Position numbers and translations under genes: made by a program. The notes beneath the pieces were generated by a model. It made no database searches, had not been told where the DNA came from, and saw only the letters and a program-made list of their open reading frames with translations. DNA of 36,557 nucleotides from a virus, in IMG/VR virus record IMGVR_UViG_3300023284_000638, positions 1 to 36,557 of that record. The stretch is one strand, 5' to 3'. This document shows, one piece after another, positions 7,227-15,198 of the stretch; within the stretch, counting starts at the first letter, position 1, and each line of letters opens with the position of its first letter.

Positions 7227-7337
7227 CTGAGTACAACTTTGTACTCTACACGGAATTCGTATAACTTTTTTATATATTACTACACTATCGAGACTCGCAA
7301 GCTTTTTCATGATTTTCTACCCTTATTTATAATGATT

Positions 7338-9599
7338 CTAAAACAACTTACCAGTTTTGCCCTCATTTACTCCGAATTCTGGAATACCGATCCCTAAATG
7401 AGTCTTAATTTCATTAATAGTATGTTGATCTACCAAGTAGCACCATACCCTTTTACCGTGTACGTTTCTACGTTGCGTTCTGTCGAATCCTGCTATCTTC
7501 ATTTTCTTACCAAAAAGAATACTACTACCTTTCATGAACTGAAAACGCCTAGATATGTATTCCATTATCAAAACAGAAGGAACAGGCTCTACACCTGCCC
7601 CTACACACTCCTTAATAGCGTTTACTGCCGGGTCTTGTTCCATGTGGCTAGACAAACTTTTATTGTAGTCCTCTATATCGTTACGACCTATTAGGTAGTC
7701 GTAGCCTGATTTATACAGGTGGTACGCTTCCATAATCATAGCCTTACGATCTACCTTGTCGATCTGTTCGTAATTGATTTCATCAATGACTTCTATAGGT
7801 ATTATACGCCTGTTTGTTTCCTCCTTAATAACATCTGTCTCATTTGATGTAATGCCTAGAGTGGCTATCCTTTGGTATTCTGATTCTATAGAAGTGTGTA
7901 ATTTTCTGATCTTGATACGACTTTTAGATGTTAAAGCCTTAAATTTTTGAGCCTCTTTATAATTCCTGCTTGCTCCTTCATCATCAAAAATGAGCATGTT
8001 TTTGACCAATTTTATAATATTGTCTCTATCATTTGAATGGTCTAGAGTAGCCTCATCCTGAAACCTTCTAAGTTCTTCAGGTAATAACCGTCTGAAAAAT
8101 TCCGTTTTACCTGTATTTGTTTTTGCACCACATAGAGCCAATACTAACGGATTAGCTTCACCATATATGCCGCCTATCATGCCTACTAACCACTTAGTTA
8201 GAAATTTACGCTTATATTCCTCTGTAGTCAGATCTCCTACCTTGGTTACGCTAGGTATGCAGTCCGCCAAAGCATCTATATGACCTGTGGTGTTATTGGA
8301 CACATTATCTATAAAGAATTGCTTAAGAGGATTATATGTAGGTATTTTTTCAGAGTCTAATGAAGCTCTGACAAGGTGCTGCGGGGTCTTCTCATCTACA
8401 AACTTCATGCACTCTATCCATAATTGATTAGGCTTTCTGGCTTCCATTGGTTGACCATTGATCTCTACAAAATCGCCTAATTCATTGATTCTGATATCAT
8501 ATGTATTGATTAGATAAAGCTCTACACGTTCTGCTAGTGGCAAATCCTCCACAAATTGACGATTAATAGGAGATTTATAAACCTCCTCTACTATATGGTC
8601 TAGGTCTTCTGGATCAATTCCTAAATGAGATACAGCCTCTAGCGCCTCTTTCTTCTTAAAATTGGCAGCACGTTTAACGCTAATGATGTTTACAGCTTCC
8701 CTGGTAAGCTTAGAAGACACCTCTAGGCCCTGGTTCTTACAAAAGTAATAAAACGTCCCTATAGTGATCTTAGAGCCGTTGTCACTCTTTAAACAGTGTG
8801 TGTACTGTCTGTCGCACTTATCAGCGTCATAGTCTCCACTCATAGAGCTAATAGCATGGAAATATTCACGTCCACTATCTCCGAACTCCTCCGCCAATGC
8901 AAAACCACATGATAACCAATTCTCGTAGCCGTCTGTAATATCTATTCCTTTAGATGTGATCTCATTTATCAGGTCTGCAAAGTCTGATTTTGTGGCTATC
9001 ACATTAGCTACAGGTTTAGGCTTATTAACCTTTTTTAATCCGGCAACCTTTGACCAAGTAGATGATTCTGTATTGATAAATATATCATGATCATAGCTAG
9101 CGCCCCTCAATCTGGATACATTTATACACTGATTATCTGCCTCTACTTGATACTTCTCGCGGTAGTACTCTCTAAGTAGTGTAAAGTAATCCCTGTGCCG
9201 CTCTGCCTTCCCTATCTTAATTATTACAGCTAATCCCTGGCCGGAGATAGATTTAAATACAGCAAATGTAAACTCATCGCTTTTAAGTTCATCTTTTAGT
9301 AGGTCCACATCTGGTAAATGGTCAAAGTCCATACAGATAAAACCCGAATGAGCTATTAACATATCCTCTTTTCTCTTTGGCTCAAACGTACCGGATATAG
9401 TAGCACAGGGTAGAGATTTTTTGATTTCATTATAAATCTTCGAACCTTTCCCGAATCCTCTAGCCTTAATTACCTCCTCTTTCCATTTACCATCCTTGAC
9501 AGCCTCTAGGAATTTCATAATATCACTCGTACCGACTGGCTCCGCCTGAAAGTAATTGCTGAAGGAGCTTATTTCCCCATTGTGTTTGTGTCTGGACAT
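7338..9599 (-). CDS. Primase/helicase: VirE-N, PriCT-2-like and VapE ATPase domains
   Basis: A 753-residue replication protein with three recognisable parts. The N-terminal 190 residues resemble the BT4734/VirE N-terminal (primase-like) domain, with GFICMDFDHL and SGQGLAVIIKI. A PriCT-2-like region with GYENWLSCGFALAEEFGDSG and FYYFCKNQGLE follows (about 210-300). The VapE ATPase has Walker A GAKTNTGKT near 489-498, Walker B MLIFDDE near 534, and the sensor-like TLGITSNE with TNRRIIPIEV. Such proteins are thought to start replication of Bacteroidota phages and mobile elements. The gene lies next to the iteron cluster, its likely target. Confidence 0.87.
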   Translation of the reverse strand: MSRHKHNGEISSFSNYFQAEPVGTSDIMKFLEAVKDGKWKEEVIKARGFGKGSKIYNEIKKSLPCATISGTFEPKRKEDMLIAHSGFICMDFDHLPDVDLLKDELKSDEFTFAVFKSISGQGLAVIIKIGKAERHRDYFTLLREYYREKYQVEADNQCINVSRLRGASYDHDIFINTESSTWSKVAGLKKVNKPKPVANVIATKSDFADLINEITSKGIDITDGYENWLSCGFALAEEFGDSGREYFHAISSMSGDYDADKCDRQYTHCLKSDNGSKITIGTFYYFCKNQGLEVSSKLTREAVNIISVKRAANFKKKEALEAVSHLGIDPEDLDHIVEEVYKSPINRQFVEDLPLAERVELYLINTYDIRINELGDFVEINGQPMEARKPNQLWIECMKFVDEKTPQHLVRASLDSEKIPTYNPLKQFFIDNVSNNTTGHIDALADCIPSVTKVGDLTTEEYKRKFLTKWLVGMIGGIYGEANPLVLALCGAKTNTGKTEFFRRLLPEELRRFQDEATLDHSNDRDNIIKLVKNMLIFDDEGASRNYKEAQKFKALTSKSRIKIRKLHTSIESEYQRIATLGITSNETDVIKEETNRRIIPIEVIDEINYEQIDKVDRKAMIMEAYHLYKSGYDYLIGRNDIEDYNKSLSSHMEQDPAVNAIKECVGAGVEPVPSVLIMEYISRRFQFMKGSSILFGKKMKIAGFDRTQRRNVHGKRVWCYLVDQHTINEIKTHLGIGIPEFGVNEGKTGKLF

Positions 9600-9600
9600 T

Positions 9601-9891
9601 CTATATATTTTTCACATATACTATATCTGTCGGATTTTCTACATCTTCTGGTTCTACCCGATTTAAAAGCTTTTTTAAAGAAGATTCTACAGAATTGCCC
9701 GCGTAGTGACTATAATTATTTATATAAGAAGTGAATACAATTTTATTATCGACTATTTCCACCTTTGCTGAATAGTAATCCTCATCATGTCTAGAGGCTA
9801 TTTTACCAACTTCTTTGTAAAAATACTGCAAACTTTCTATTTGTTGATTTCTTAATATTGCATACGCAATTTTTATTAGTAATTTTTTCAT
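9601..9891 (-). CDS. Hypothetical protein
   Basis: A 96-residue protein with no family I recognise. It has a basic N-terminal helix (MKKLLIKIAYAILRNQQIES) and a central alternating-strand region (YYSAKVEIVDNKIVFTSYI). A helix with SVESSLKKLLNRVEP follows. Its stop is 1 bp before the primase/helicase start, so the two are probably co-translated. Confidence 0.65.
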   Translation of the reverse strand: MKKLLIKIAYAILRNQQIESLQYFYKEVGKIASRHDEDYYSAKVEIVDNKIVFTSYINNYSHYAGNSVESSLKKLLNRVEPEDVENPTDIVYVKNI

Positions 9892-9900
9892 GATTTTATT

Positions 9901-10347
9901 TTAAAATGGAACATCTGAATTATTATCATATTTGATCGTAACTGTAGTACCTCTTTTCAGATACCAATCATATTCTCTATACTTTTTAAGGTTCTCTGTA
10001 TTGGTGAGCACCTGTAAATTACCCTCTACATAGCCTAATTCTTCCTTTATTCTATCAATATGATAGCTGTCAGCCTTAATACCTCTGCCTAGCATAATTT
10101 TTGTCTTAGCGCAGAAGTCTTTGAAGTACTGAAATGATATAGCAAACTCTTTACCTCTGCGCTTTGCGTTTAGCCTTAAAGTGTTATAAGCAGTGCTAAG
10201 AGGGTTATTTATCTTCTGCATTTGGTGCTTATGATGGTAGCACATTAGCCTATTTTTAGCTGTAATAGGCTTACCACAGCCCGAATAACAGCACTTACCT
10301 TTAGCTACTTTATTGAGCTGATATCTTGTGAGGTCGCTTCTACGCAT
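9901..10347 (-). CDS. HNH-like protein with zinc-binding cysteines
   Basis: A 148-residue protein. Residues about 18-38 hold paired cysteines (KCCYSGCGKPI) followed by MCYHHKHQ, a plausible zinc site. A basic segment (LRLNAKRRGKEFAISFQYF) and then ADSYHIDRIKEELGYVEGNL with TENLKKY follow, the arrangement of HNH endonucleases (H-x-D-x-I, then G-Y ... N-L and E-N). Phage HNH proteins act in packaging, homing or recombination. Its place in the replication operon away from the terminases makes homing or DNA processing more likely, but a homing origin cannot be shown. It overlaps no neighbouring gene. Confidence 0.72.
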   Translation of the reverse strand: MRRSDLTRYQLNKVAKGKCCYSGCGKPITAKNRLMCYHHKHQMQKINNPLSTAYNTLRLNAKRRGKEFAISFQYFKDFCAKTKIMLGRGIKADSYHIDRIKEELGYVEGNLQVLTNTENLKKYREYDWYLKRGTTVTIKYDNNSDVPF

Positions 10348-10360
10348 ACTGTTAAATACA

Positions 10361-10477
10361 TTAAGTCATTATAAGGTCTAAATCTACATCTGTAGCCTGT
10401 ACGCATACTACTTTAATATTCTTTTTGAGTCGATCTACAGTCCGCTTATCTGTGAGATAATACCCTCTGTCATTCAT
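10361..10477 (-). CDS. Small hypothetical protein (38 aa)
   Basis: A short reading frame beginning MNDRGYYLTDKRTVDRLKKN and ending in an acidic DVDLDLIMT tail. The start codon overlaps the upstream stop in an ATGA arrangement, good support for real translation by coupling. No family is recognised; the basic helix suggests possible nucleic-acid binding. Confidence 0.5.
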   Translation of the reverse strand: MNDRGYYLTDKRTVDRLKKNIKVVCVQATDVDLDLIMT

Positions 10478-10632
10478 TTTATGTAGGCAATGAGATAGAT
10501 ATTGTGAATGTTTGCTACTCCCTTCACTTCATCTATCAGTATGTAATATACAGCTTTCAGAACGAAAGTTTCCTTTTTACCCATTGATAATTTCACCGGG
10601 TCTCTTCTTGATTTTAGGGTTATTTTTAGCAT
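10474..10632 (-). CDS. Small hypothetical protein (52 aa)
   Basis: The ATG at 10632 is chosen because it lies 1 bp after the upstream stop and gives the protein MLKITLKSRRDPVKLSMGKK followed by a hydrophobic strand-rich half. An earlier in-frame ATG at 10737 would overlap the upstream gene by about 100 bp and is unlikely. The basic RRDPV segment is faintly like the start of HU-like DNA-binding proteins, but the rest does not fit, so no function is given. Confidence 0.5.
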   Translation of the reverse strand: MLKITLKSRRDPVKLSMGKKETFVLKAVYYILIDEVKGVANIHNIYLIAYIK

Positions 10633-10633
10633 A

Positions 10634-10906
10634 TTATTGTAATTTTTTAGGTAAAAATCCATGCTCTGTAAACGGATTATAGACGGTTGGTAATATAGGA
10701 TGCATTCTATCTCCCATAATACCAATCCATATTTCACCCGTTTCGTTGATCCTCTTCATTTCTTCTTCATCTAATTTGAATTTAGATATAATGAATGGCA
10801 TGTTCGTATGTGGATCAATGGCATGACATACGGGTAAATCGTTCGTGTTAGGGTTATCTCCTGCCCCTAACATCATATTAGTTTCTTTAAATGATGTGCT
10901 TTTCAT
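10634..10906 (-). CDS. Hypothetical protein
   Basis: A 90-residue protein with a mid-part (HAIDPHTNMPFIISKFKLDE) followed by EEEMKRINETGEIWIGIMGD and a Pro-rich end. No membrane segment or known motif is seen. It overlaps the upstream cysteine-rich gene by 4 bp in ATGA fashion and is followed at once by the next small gene, so it belongs to the same translationally coupled run. Function unknown. Confidence 0.65.
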   Translation of the reverse strand: MKSTSFKETNMMLGAGDNPNTNDLPVCHAIDPHTNMPFIISKFKLDEEEMKRINETGEIWIGIMGDRMHPILPTVYNPFTEHGFLPKKLQ

Positions 10907-11112
10907 AGCCTTTTTGCTTTAAATTCTGTACACTCCACTACTGCCGATTTACCATCTAATCTAGCAGGCATCCAATTAAAAGCTAGCGTACAGAACGGCA
11001 TAGGTATAGAATTAAAAGTCATTTCTTTATCCTTGTCCGAATGTTTCATTACTAAATCAATTTTTTTTCCTGTCTTACAGAAACAACAATCTTCACATTT
11101 AATATTTTTCAT
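10903..11112 (-). CDS. Small cysteine-rich protein
   Basis: A 69-residue protein. The first half has C-x2-C-x2-C spacing (KCEDCCFCKTGKK), with further cysteines at PFCTLAF and VVECTEF, so a bound zinc is likely. Four bases overlap the helicase stop upstream and four overlap the next start, tying it to that operon. No family is recognised; a small zinc protein modulating the neighbouring helicase or host transcription is possible but unsupported. Confidence 0.65.
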   Translation of the reverse strand: MKNIKCEDCCFCKTGKKIDLVMKHSDKDKEMTFNSIPMPFCTLAFNWMPARLDGKSAVVECTEFKAKRL

Positions 11113-12473
11113 CTCAATTTACGTTTAGTTATAACTTGATTTGTTTCTCTTAATTTCATTTGCATGTAAGCCCACCCGGCTTTATATCCTTTGATATTGG
11201 CGTATTCGTGTAGTTCTGTAAGGTCCATCTCTCTATATGGCTTCCTTAAATGAGGAGGTATATTTTTTCGTGTCAGTAGGGTAAATTCTGATTCTCCTAG
11301 TACTTTGGCTACCTTCGGGAATACGAACCCACAGTGAGGACATACGGGCTTAGAAGCGTGTACAAGTGCCTCACATTGTTTGCATTCTTTGACGGGTGCA
11401 GGCTGCTCTAATTTGGATTTAGGCTTTTTTACTAAATTCCATTCCCTGTCATCCTCCCAAAAGCCGTGTTTTTTTACGTTAGATCCCATATCAATGATAT
11501 TAAAATGAGTCTTTCCGGGGTTTATTCTTGACCCTCTGCCGCACATCTGAAGCCATAGAGACAGGGATAGAGTAGCCCTATTTACTATTACATTCACAAT
11601 TTTAGGGTTATCGTATCCGGTGGTAGCTATCATACAATTACACAGTATAGGAAATACACCGTTATAAAATTGGTTCATCATTTGGGTACGCCTAAAGTCG
11701 CTCATAGAGCCGTCTATGTGCCTGGCGTCTATACCTTGCTTCTGGAACTCTTCAGCCGTATTATGTGAATGTTCTCTATTGACATTGAATATAATAGTAG
11801 CTCCGGGATCACAGAACTTTTTGTAATTGTCTACGACTCCCTTATACATCGTCTGCTTATTATACAGATTGAATAGCTCTTTATTGTCGTAGTCTAGCTT
11901 ATTGGTCTGGATAGACTCTAAATCTACTTCTGCACCATAGGTAACGGCAGGAGATAAAAACCCTTCTCCGATAAGATCTGACACCTGTACAGGATTAACT
12001 AGATCATGATACTGTAAATGTAATGACGCCTGTGATCCTTTACGTAGTGGTGTAGCTGTGGCCCCAATGACGTAGCATTTTCCCCTGTATTTATCTACTA
12101 ACTTATCAAATTTAGTTTTATGAGCTTCATCAACTATTAGAACGTCAATGTCTAGCATGATTCCACGTCTTAAAAGAGTGTCTACACTGGCTACGTAGCA
12201 GGTATTCTTTACGAAATGCTTACCGGGTGCTATGATAGTAGGATATAGTCCATAATCCTTAAGCTTATCATACGCCTGCATTATTAACTCCTTGCGGTCG
12301 CAGGCTATCATTACGGTTTTGCCTTTGTCTATCGCTGATTTAGCTATATGAGAGAATACAACCGTTTTGCCTCCTCCTGTAGGAATACATAGAATGGCTG
12401 TCATGAATCTTTGGAAACATTTACGTATCTGACTTACCGTATTCTCTTGGTAGGGTCTAAGAGTGAATTTCAT
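11109..12473 (-). CDS. SF2 (DEAH) helicase with C-terminal zinc ribbon
   Basis: A 454-residue ATP-dependent helicase or translocase of the ResIII/UvsW-like group. Motif I is PTGGGKT at residues 31-37, motif II DEAH at 115-118, motif III ATAT near 138-141, and motif VI lies in QMCGRGSRINPG. After the second RecA-like domain a four-cysteine ribbon (CKQCEALVHASKPVCPHCG) precedes a basic C-terminus. Phage proteins of this build unwind replication or recombination intermediates; no nuclease or methylase partner is adjacent, so it is not part of a restriction system. Its stop overlaps the cysteine-rich gene. Confidence 0.9.
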   Translation of the reverse strand: MKFTLRPYQENTVSQIRKCFQRFMTAILCIPTGGGKTVVFSHIAKSAIDKGKTVMIACDRKELIMQAYDKLKDYGLYPTIIAPGKHFVKNTCYVASVDTLLRRGIMLDIDVLIVDEAHKTKFDKLVDKYRGKCYVIGATATPLRKGSQASLHLQYHDLVNPVQVSDLIGEGFLSPAVTYGAEVDLESIQTNKLDYDNKELFNLYNKQTMYKGVVDNYKKFCDPGATIIFNVNREHSHNTAEEFQKQGIDARHIDGSMSDFRRTQMMNQFYNGVFPILCNCMIATTGYDNPKIVNVIVNRATLSLSLWLQMCGRGSRINPGKTHFNIIDMGSNVKKHGFWEDDREWNLVKKPKSKLEQPAPVKECKQCEALVHASKPVCPHCGFVFPKVAKVLGESEFTLLTRKNIPPHLRKPYREMDLTELHEYANIKGYKAGWAYMQMKLRETNQVITKRKLR

Positions 12474-12476
12474 GGT

Positions 12477-12692
12477 TTAATGCCTCCACTCTAATTTTAA
12501 ATCTCTTAAGTCTGTTAGGGCAGATGTGTATTCCTTGAACCTGCGCCACTCTCCTCCACAATTATACACTACCCTCACAGCCGTATTGGTGTGATCTGGT
12601 ATTTCTTTTATCATTCCATTTTCCCATTTGTCGTTAGCCTTGTAATGTTCTGGCTGATAGTGTACTTTGTCACCAATTTTAAAATTTTCCAT
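12477..12692 (-). CDS. Conserved small phage protein (GDKVHYQPEHY type)
   Basis: A 71-residue protein with the blocks IGDKVHYQPEHYKANDKWEN, VRVVYNCGGEWRRFKEY and LKLEWRH. This is a small family common in Bacteroidota phages and elements, likely an SH3-like barrel. Function is unknown. It ends 3 bp before the helicase start and so is probably co-translated with it. Confidence 0.72.
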   Translation of the reverse strand: MENFKIGDKVHYQPEHYKANDKWENGMIKEIPDHTNTAVRVVYNCGGEWRRFKEYTSALTDLRDLKLEWRH

Positions 12693-12700
12693 AGTCTTAA

Positions 12701-13036
12701 TTAATTTAATTCTTCATAATCCACAGACAACTGTCTCCCTTTCTTTATTAGTCTATTCTTGTAATAAATATGTATCATATTCCTTACATCTATAGCATTG
12801 ACTGCCGCGCCCTGTCCGGCTTTTAGATCAAAAGTTGTTTCGTAACTTGTCATACCGGAAAGATCTATAATCCTTTTATCCTTATTTGGTACGATTATTA
12901 TTAAATCACCTCTTAAGGACGATGAGTTTTCACTTAGCACTACAATTACTGAAACCGTTTTTGTTTTTGGCTTCACATTGCTATTGCTAGAACATCCTAA
13001 TATCAATAGTGCGAAAATTATTAATGTGTTTTTCAT
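12701..13036 (-). CDS. Predicted lipoprotein
   Basis: A 111-residue protein with a short signal peptide (MKNTLIIFALLILGCSSNSN), in which LILGC is a lipobox and C15 the likely lipidated cysteine. The mature part is strand-rich with no recognised fold. In an early phage operon such lipoproteins often block superinfection or alter the host envelope; that is inference here. Spanins also can be lipoproteins, but they normally lie with holin and endolysin genes, which are elsewhere. Confidence 0.68.
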   Translation of the reverse strand: MKNTLIIFALLILGCSSNSNVKPKTKTVSVIVVLSENSSSLRGDLIIIVPNKDKRIIDLSGMTSYETTFDLKAGQGAAVNAIDVRNMIHIYYKNRLIKKGRQLSVDYEELN

Positions 13037-13060
13037 GTCAGTAATGGTTCGTTTGCTGGT

Positions 13061-13291
13061 TTAAATTCTTATGCTTCTCCATATTAAATCTCTTATCTCC
13101 CATTTCGATAAAAACACCACCCCTTCACCATGCCATTTACCATTTACTCTCATCCTATATTTTTTACCACGCTGCATGCATGATCTTTTATACTCCCATA
13201 AATCAGCATCAAAGAGTTCAACCTTGTTGGATTTTTGTTTGCCTTGATTTCTTAGCAATAATATAAAATCTGGTTTCCTATTTTCTGACAT
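13061..13291 (-). CDS. Hypothetical protein
   Basis: A 76-residue basic protein, starting MSENRKPDFILLLRNQGKQK, with VELFDADLWEYKRSCMQRGK and a Trp-rich end (WHGEGVVFLSKWEIRDLIWR). No family is recognised. The ATG directly follows the stop of a possible upstream mini-gene (TAGATG). It is an early-operon gene between the lipoprotein and other small phage proteins. Confidence 0.55.
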   Translation of the reverse strand: MSENRKPDFILLLRNQGKQKSNKVELFDADLWEYKRSCMQRGKKYRMRVNGKWHGEGVVFLSKWEIRDLIWRSIRI

Positions 13292-13378
13292 CTATCGTCC
13301 TCTAATGTGTTTTACAAAGTGTTTTAGCGATCGGAGTTCGAGTAGCTGCTTTCGTTGCGCCCTCGATGGTACCACCAA
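13292..13378 (-). CDS. Possible 28-residue basic peptide gene
   Basis: An open frame with a TTG start at 13378 encodes a basic peptide containing SRAQRKQLLELRSLKHFVKH. Its TAG directly touches the next gene's ATG. The frame is also open upstream into the end of the preceding gene, so it could instead be a displaced 3' extension of that gene. Short length, non-ATG start and unusual codons (CGA, AGG, CTC) make it doubtful. Confidence 0.25.
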   Translation of the reverse strand: MVVPSRAQRKQLLELRSLKHFVKHIRGR

Positions 13379-13385
13379 TCGTTCG

Positions 13386-13571
13386 TTACTTGGAGTTTGA
13401 TGGTAGCAACTTGAATGTTATTTTTTTCTTGTAAATGGTGTCCACTCTTAAGCGACTGCCTCTTACCTCAATAATTTCTCCTACTTTAAAAACCATTGGT
13501 TTTTGCTCTTCTAATTGAGCGTTAAATTTTGCATCGTCTATGCGTTCGAAAATTCCTTGTCCGTTATCCAT
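13386..13571 (-). CDS. Conserved small phage protein
   Basis: A 61-residue protein starting MDNGQGIFERIDDAKFNAQL and containing VGEIIEVRGSRLRVDTIYKK, a small beta-rich unit seen in many phage early regions. The ATG at 13571 is chosen; an upstream in-frame ATG at 13670 would run through the end of the preceding gene. Function unknown. Confidence 0.6.
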   Translation of the reverse strand: MDNGQGIFERIDDAKFNAQLEEQKPMVFKVGEIIEVRGSRLRVDTIYKKKITFKLLPSNSK

Positions 13572-13599
13572 AATTATTTTGGTTTTAGTTAATGTTCGA

Positions 13600-13842
13600 T
13601 TAGTTACACCATTCACCCAAGGGCGATGGGTGAAATTTATTTTTATCAAATTGAGTTGTAAACAACACATTGTTGTTCATTGACTGAGTCATGCAATAGC
13701 TCATATCTAACATGGGTCGTCCTGCCTTTTTGGTAGCTTCAAAATTTATTGCTGCTACCATATCAACACCTTTGAATTTCACCCAGTCTATTGCAAAGGG
13801 TAAGTTCATTAGCATTTCTTCTGCCCTGTTGTCTGTTGTCAT
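13600..13842 (-). CDS. Hypothetical protein
   Basis: An 80-residue protein starting MTTDNRAEEMLMNLPFAIDW, with GVDMVAAINFEATKKAGRPM and a Phe-rich end. No family is recognised. It starts 11 bp after the broken small gene at 13854-13971 and belongs to the same early run. Confidence 0.55.
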   Translation of the reverse strand: MTTDNRAEEMLMNLPFAIDWVKFKGVDMVAAINFEATKKAGRPMLDMSYCMTQSMNNNVLFTTQFDKNKFHPSPLGEWCN

Positions 13843-13853
13843 GATATGTTTGA

Positions 13854-13971
13854 TTAATTAGACTTTGTTTCTAAATATTTAATGTACTTTTCAAGCTCTT
13901 CTGAATACTGTTTCCAGTATATATAAGTTTCATTCTCCTTAAATCCGTGAAACTCAAATTCTATTTTTCAT
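13854..13971 (-). pseudogene. Small early gene broken by one base in an A run
   Basis: The ATG at 13971 is followed by five A residues and runs into a stop after five codons. With four A residues the frame reads MKIEFEFHGFKENETYIYWK and continues to a TAA at 13854, giving 38 residues with a plausible acidic/aromatic composition. The surrounding codons fit the genome. The cause may be a sequencing error or a true mutation. The break lies at the edge of a perfect 11-bp tandem duplication (13964-13974 and 13975-13985), so replication slippage is another possibility. Confidence 0.5.
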
Positions 13972-14024
13972 TGCTTTTTCATTGCTCGTATTGGTGTCAT
14001 TAATGGCTAGTTAGTGACATTTAT

Positions 14025-14139
14025 TTATGAGACGAATTTTTCAGAATAGGGCGGTGGCTTATTGCTTTCGTCCACCTCGTCCACGTCACAGGTCATTGAT
14101 GCCTCTATCTGTATTGTGGCTTCCGCTTGCCCTATTCAT
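14025..14139 (-). other. Two overlapping mini-ORFs, doubtful
   Basis: Downstream of the MerR-like gene one frame (ATG at 14139, overlapping that gene's stop) encodes 17 residues. A second frame (ATG at 14096) encodes 23 residues, MTCDVDEVDESNKPPPYSEK and three more. Neither is convincing alone. They could be one small protein split by an indel, or chance. Confidence 0.2.
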
Positions 14140-14419
14140 CACTTTTCTTTATTTCTTTAATCGGTATCTCTACATCACTCTCTATACTCGCCAAAGCCCC
14201 TTTGACGGTATAAAATCCGGTAGCCATTAATCTAGCCATTCTCTTTATAAAATACCTCTGGAAGGGTGTATAAATACGTCTCCCTCGCCTAACATCTACA
14301 GGCTGTATTTTCTCCAACATGCCACTATTTAGCCAATACTGTATATTTTGACCCGTTACGTGTGTCTCCCTGGATATTTCATAAATGCTGTAATACTTCT
14401 TCTCTATCTTATCGCTCAT
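14132..14419 (-). CDS. MerR-type helix-turn-helix regulator
   Basis: A 95-residue protein made almost wholly of a MerR-like winged helix: YYSIYEISRETHVTGQNIQY is the first helix-turn-helix (about 9-28), then WLNSGMLEKIQPVDVRRGRR is the wing, and RIYTPFQRYFIKRMARLMAT the second helical pair. The usual C-terminal dimer helix and ligand domain are absent. Phage proteins of this form serve as early regulators or excisionase-like factors. No integrase is present, so regulation is more likely. Palindromic sites near 18134 and 6919 are possible targets but this is untested. The start overlaps the upstream stop by 4 bp. Confidence 0.78.
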   Translation of the reverse strand: MSDKIEKKYYSIYEISRETHVTGQNIQYWLNSGMLEKIQPVDVRRGRRIYTPFQRYFIKRMARLMATGFYTVKGALASIESDVEIPIKEIKKSDE

Positions 14420-14607
14420 AACTTTGACATTTGCTCCTCAAATCCTTCTATGGTTCCCATTACTTTAGATAGGGTAGTCTTTGGAGGAGTAGTGAAATTT
14501 ATACAGGTTTTTTTAATGCTGCATTTTACAGACACCTTCCAAGATCCATTAGTAAGCTTGTCGCCTACCCACTCGTTTGCGCTTGTTATTAGTTTAAATT
14601 TTCTCAT
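14416..14607 (-). CDS. Hypothetical protein
   Basis: A 63-residue protein starting MRKFKLITSANEWVGDKLTN, with VKCSIKKTCINFTTPPKTTL and an acidic end. The ATG at 14607 is preferred because an earlier one at 14646 would overlap the preceding gene by 53 bp. It overlaps that gene by 14 bp and the MerR gene by 4. No family is recognised. Confidence 0.5.
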   Translation of the reverse strand: MRKFKLITSANEWVGDKLTNGSWKVSVKCSIKKTCINFTTPPKTTLSKVMGTIEGFEEQMSKL

Positions 14608-14806
14608 GAATTTTAATTTTAGTGTAATTATCATCAAAAGACACATCTACATACTCTTTAATAATGTGCCTGTTATCTACATATTCCTTCACATGATCAA
14701 TGAACTTGACAGGGTTAGTACTTAGTTCTTTTACCGTATAGGTTTTGCCCTGATTCTTCATAAAGAATTCTGCTAGCCTGTCAAAGTACACCCTGTCAAA
14801 TGTCAT
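14594..14806 (-). CDS. Hypothetical protein, possibly a winged-helix fold
   Basis: A 70-residue protein starting MTFDRVYFDRLAEFFMKNQG, followed by KTYTVKELSTNPVKFIDHVK, a helix-turn-helix-like pattern, and two strands at the end. The fold guess rests only on the helix-helix-strand pattern. It starts 1 bp after the upstream stop and overlaps the next gene by 14 bp. Confidence 0.5.
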   Translation of the reverse strand: MTFDRVYFDRLAEFFMKNQGKTYTVKELSTNPVKFIDHVKEYVDNRHIIKEYVDVSFDDNYTKIKIHEKI

Positions 14807-14807
14807 A

Positions 14808-15035
14808 TCAAAATATATATTTACAGGTCATACAACCGCCTGCACATGTAAACCTCATATTGTCGTAAAGGTCATTACTGGGAGTTATAATGCCCTCGTT
14901 TATGTAGTACATAATCAAGCTGCACTCTCCATCGTCTATAACTTCGCCAATAGTGGAGCCTTTGCATCTACCAAAAGGAAGGACGGTATCAAAATCGTAC
15001 TCATCTATTCTCTTGGTGCCCTTTTTTAGTCCCAT
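14808..15035 (-). CDS. Small protein with an ExoX C-terminal-like (FGrcKGstI) motif
   Basis: A 75-residue protein containing TVLPFGRCKGSTIGEVIDDG, then a Met/Tyr-rich helix, which resembles the short module found at the C-terminus of ExoX-type exonucleases and in DUF3820 proteins. The exonuclease encoded just upstream (15395-16210) ends in a related segment, LNFGNHRGDRILDHKAYCLW. Four cysteines in the last 15 residues (CAGGCMTCKY) suggest bound metal. It may help recruit the exonuclease or DNA; this is inference. Confidence 0.6.
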   Translation of the reverse strand: MGLKKGTKRIDEYDFDTVLPFGRCKGSTIGEVIDDGECSLIMYYINEGIITPSNDLYDNMRFTCAGGCMTCKYIF

Positions 15036-15038
15036 TAT

Positions 15039-15197
15039 CTAGTCTATTTTAATTAATTTACTATAATAGTTTGAGATCTCCATAGAAGCGACTCTACAGC
15101 ATTCGAAATTATAACCGTTGTTAGTATGCTCGTTCTCCATTAAGTACTCTAGTACTTTTATAGCTGCTATTAATTCATCTAATGTTGGCTTTTCCAT
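15039..15197 (-). CDS. Small hypothetical protein (52 aa)
   Basis: A short frame between two coupled genes. It starts MEKPTLDELIAAIKVLEYLM and has an NNGYNFECCRVASMEI mid-part, a largely helical protein. Its stop is 3 bp before the next start and its ATG is 1 bp after the upstream stop, fitting the operon's tight spacing. No family is recognised. Confidence 0.6.
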   Translation of the reverse strand: MEKPTLDELIAAIKVLEYLMENEHTNNGYNFECCRVASMEISNYYSKLIKID

Positions 15198-15198
15198 G

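Noticed and set aside
7092-7310. A 72-residue minus-strand reading frame in the iteron region
   Set aside because: Its sequence is largely made of the iterons themselves and AT-rich spacer, and the region is better explained as an origin.
11109-12473. Restriction-system helicase subunit
   Set aside because: The helicase resembles restriction R-subunit motors, but no methylase or specificity subunit is nearby, and phage genomes commonly carry stand-alone SF2 helicases.
14027-14230. A 67-residue plus-strand frame
   Set aside because: It opposes the single-strand gene layout and overlaps the MerR-like gene; composition is not gene-like.
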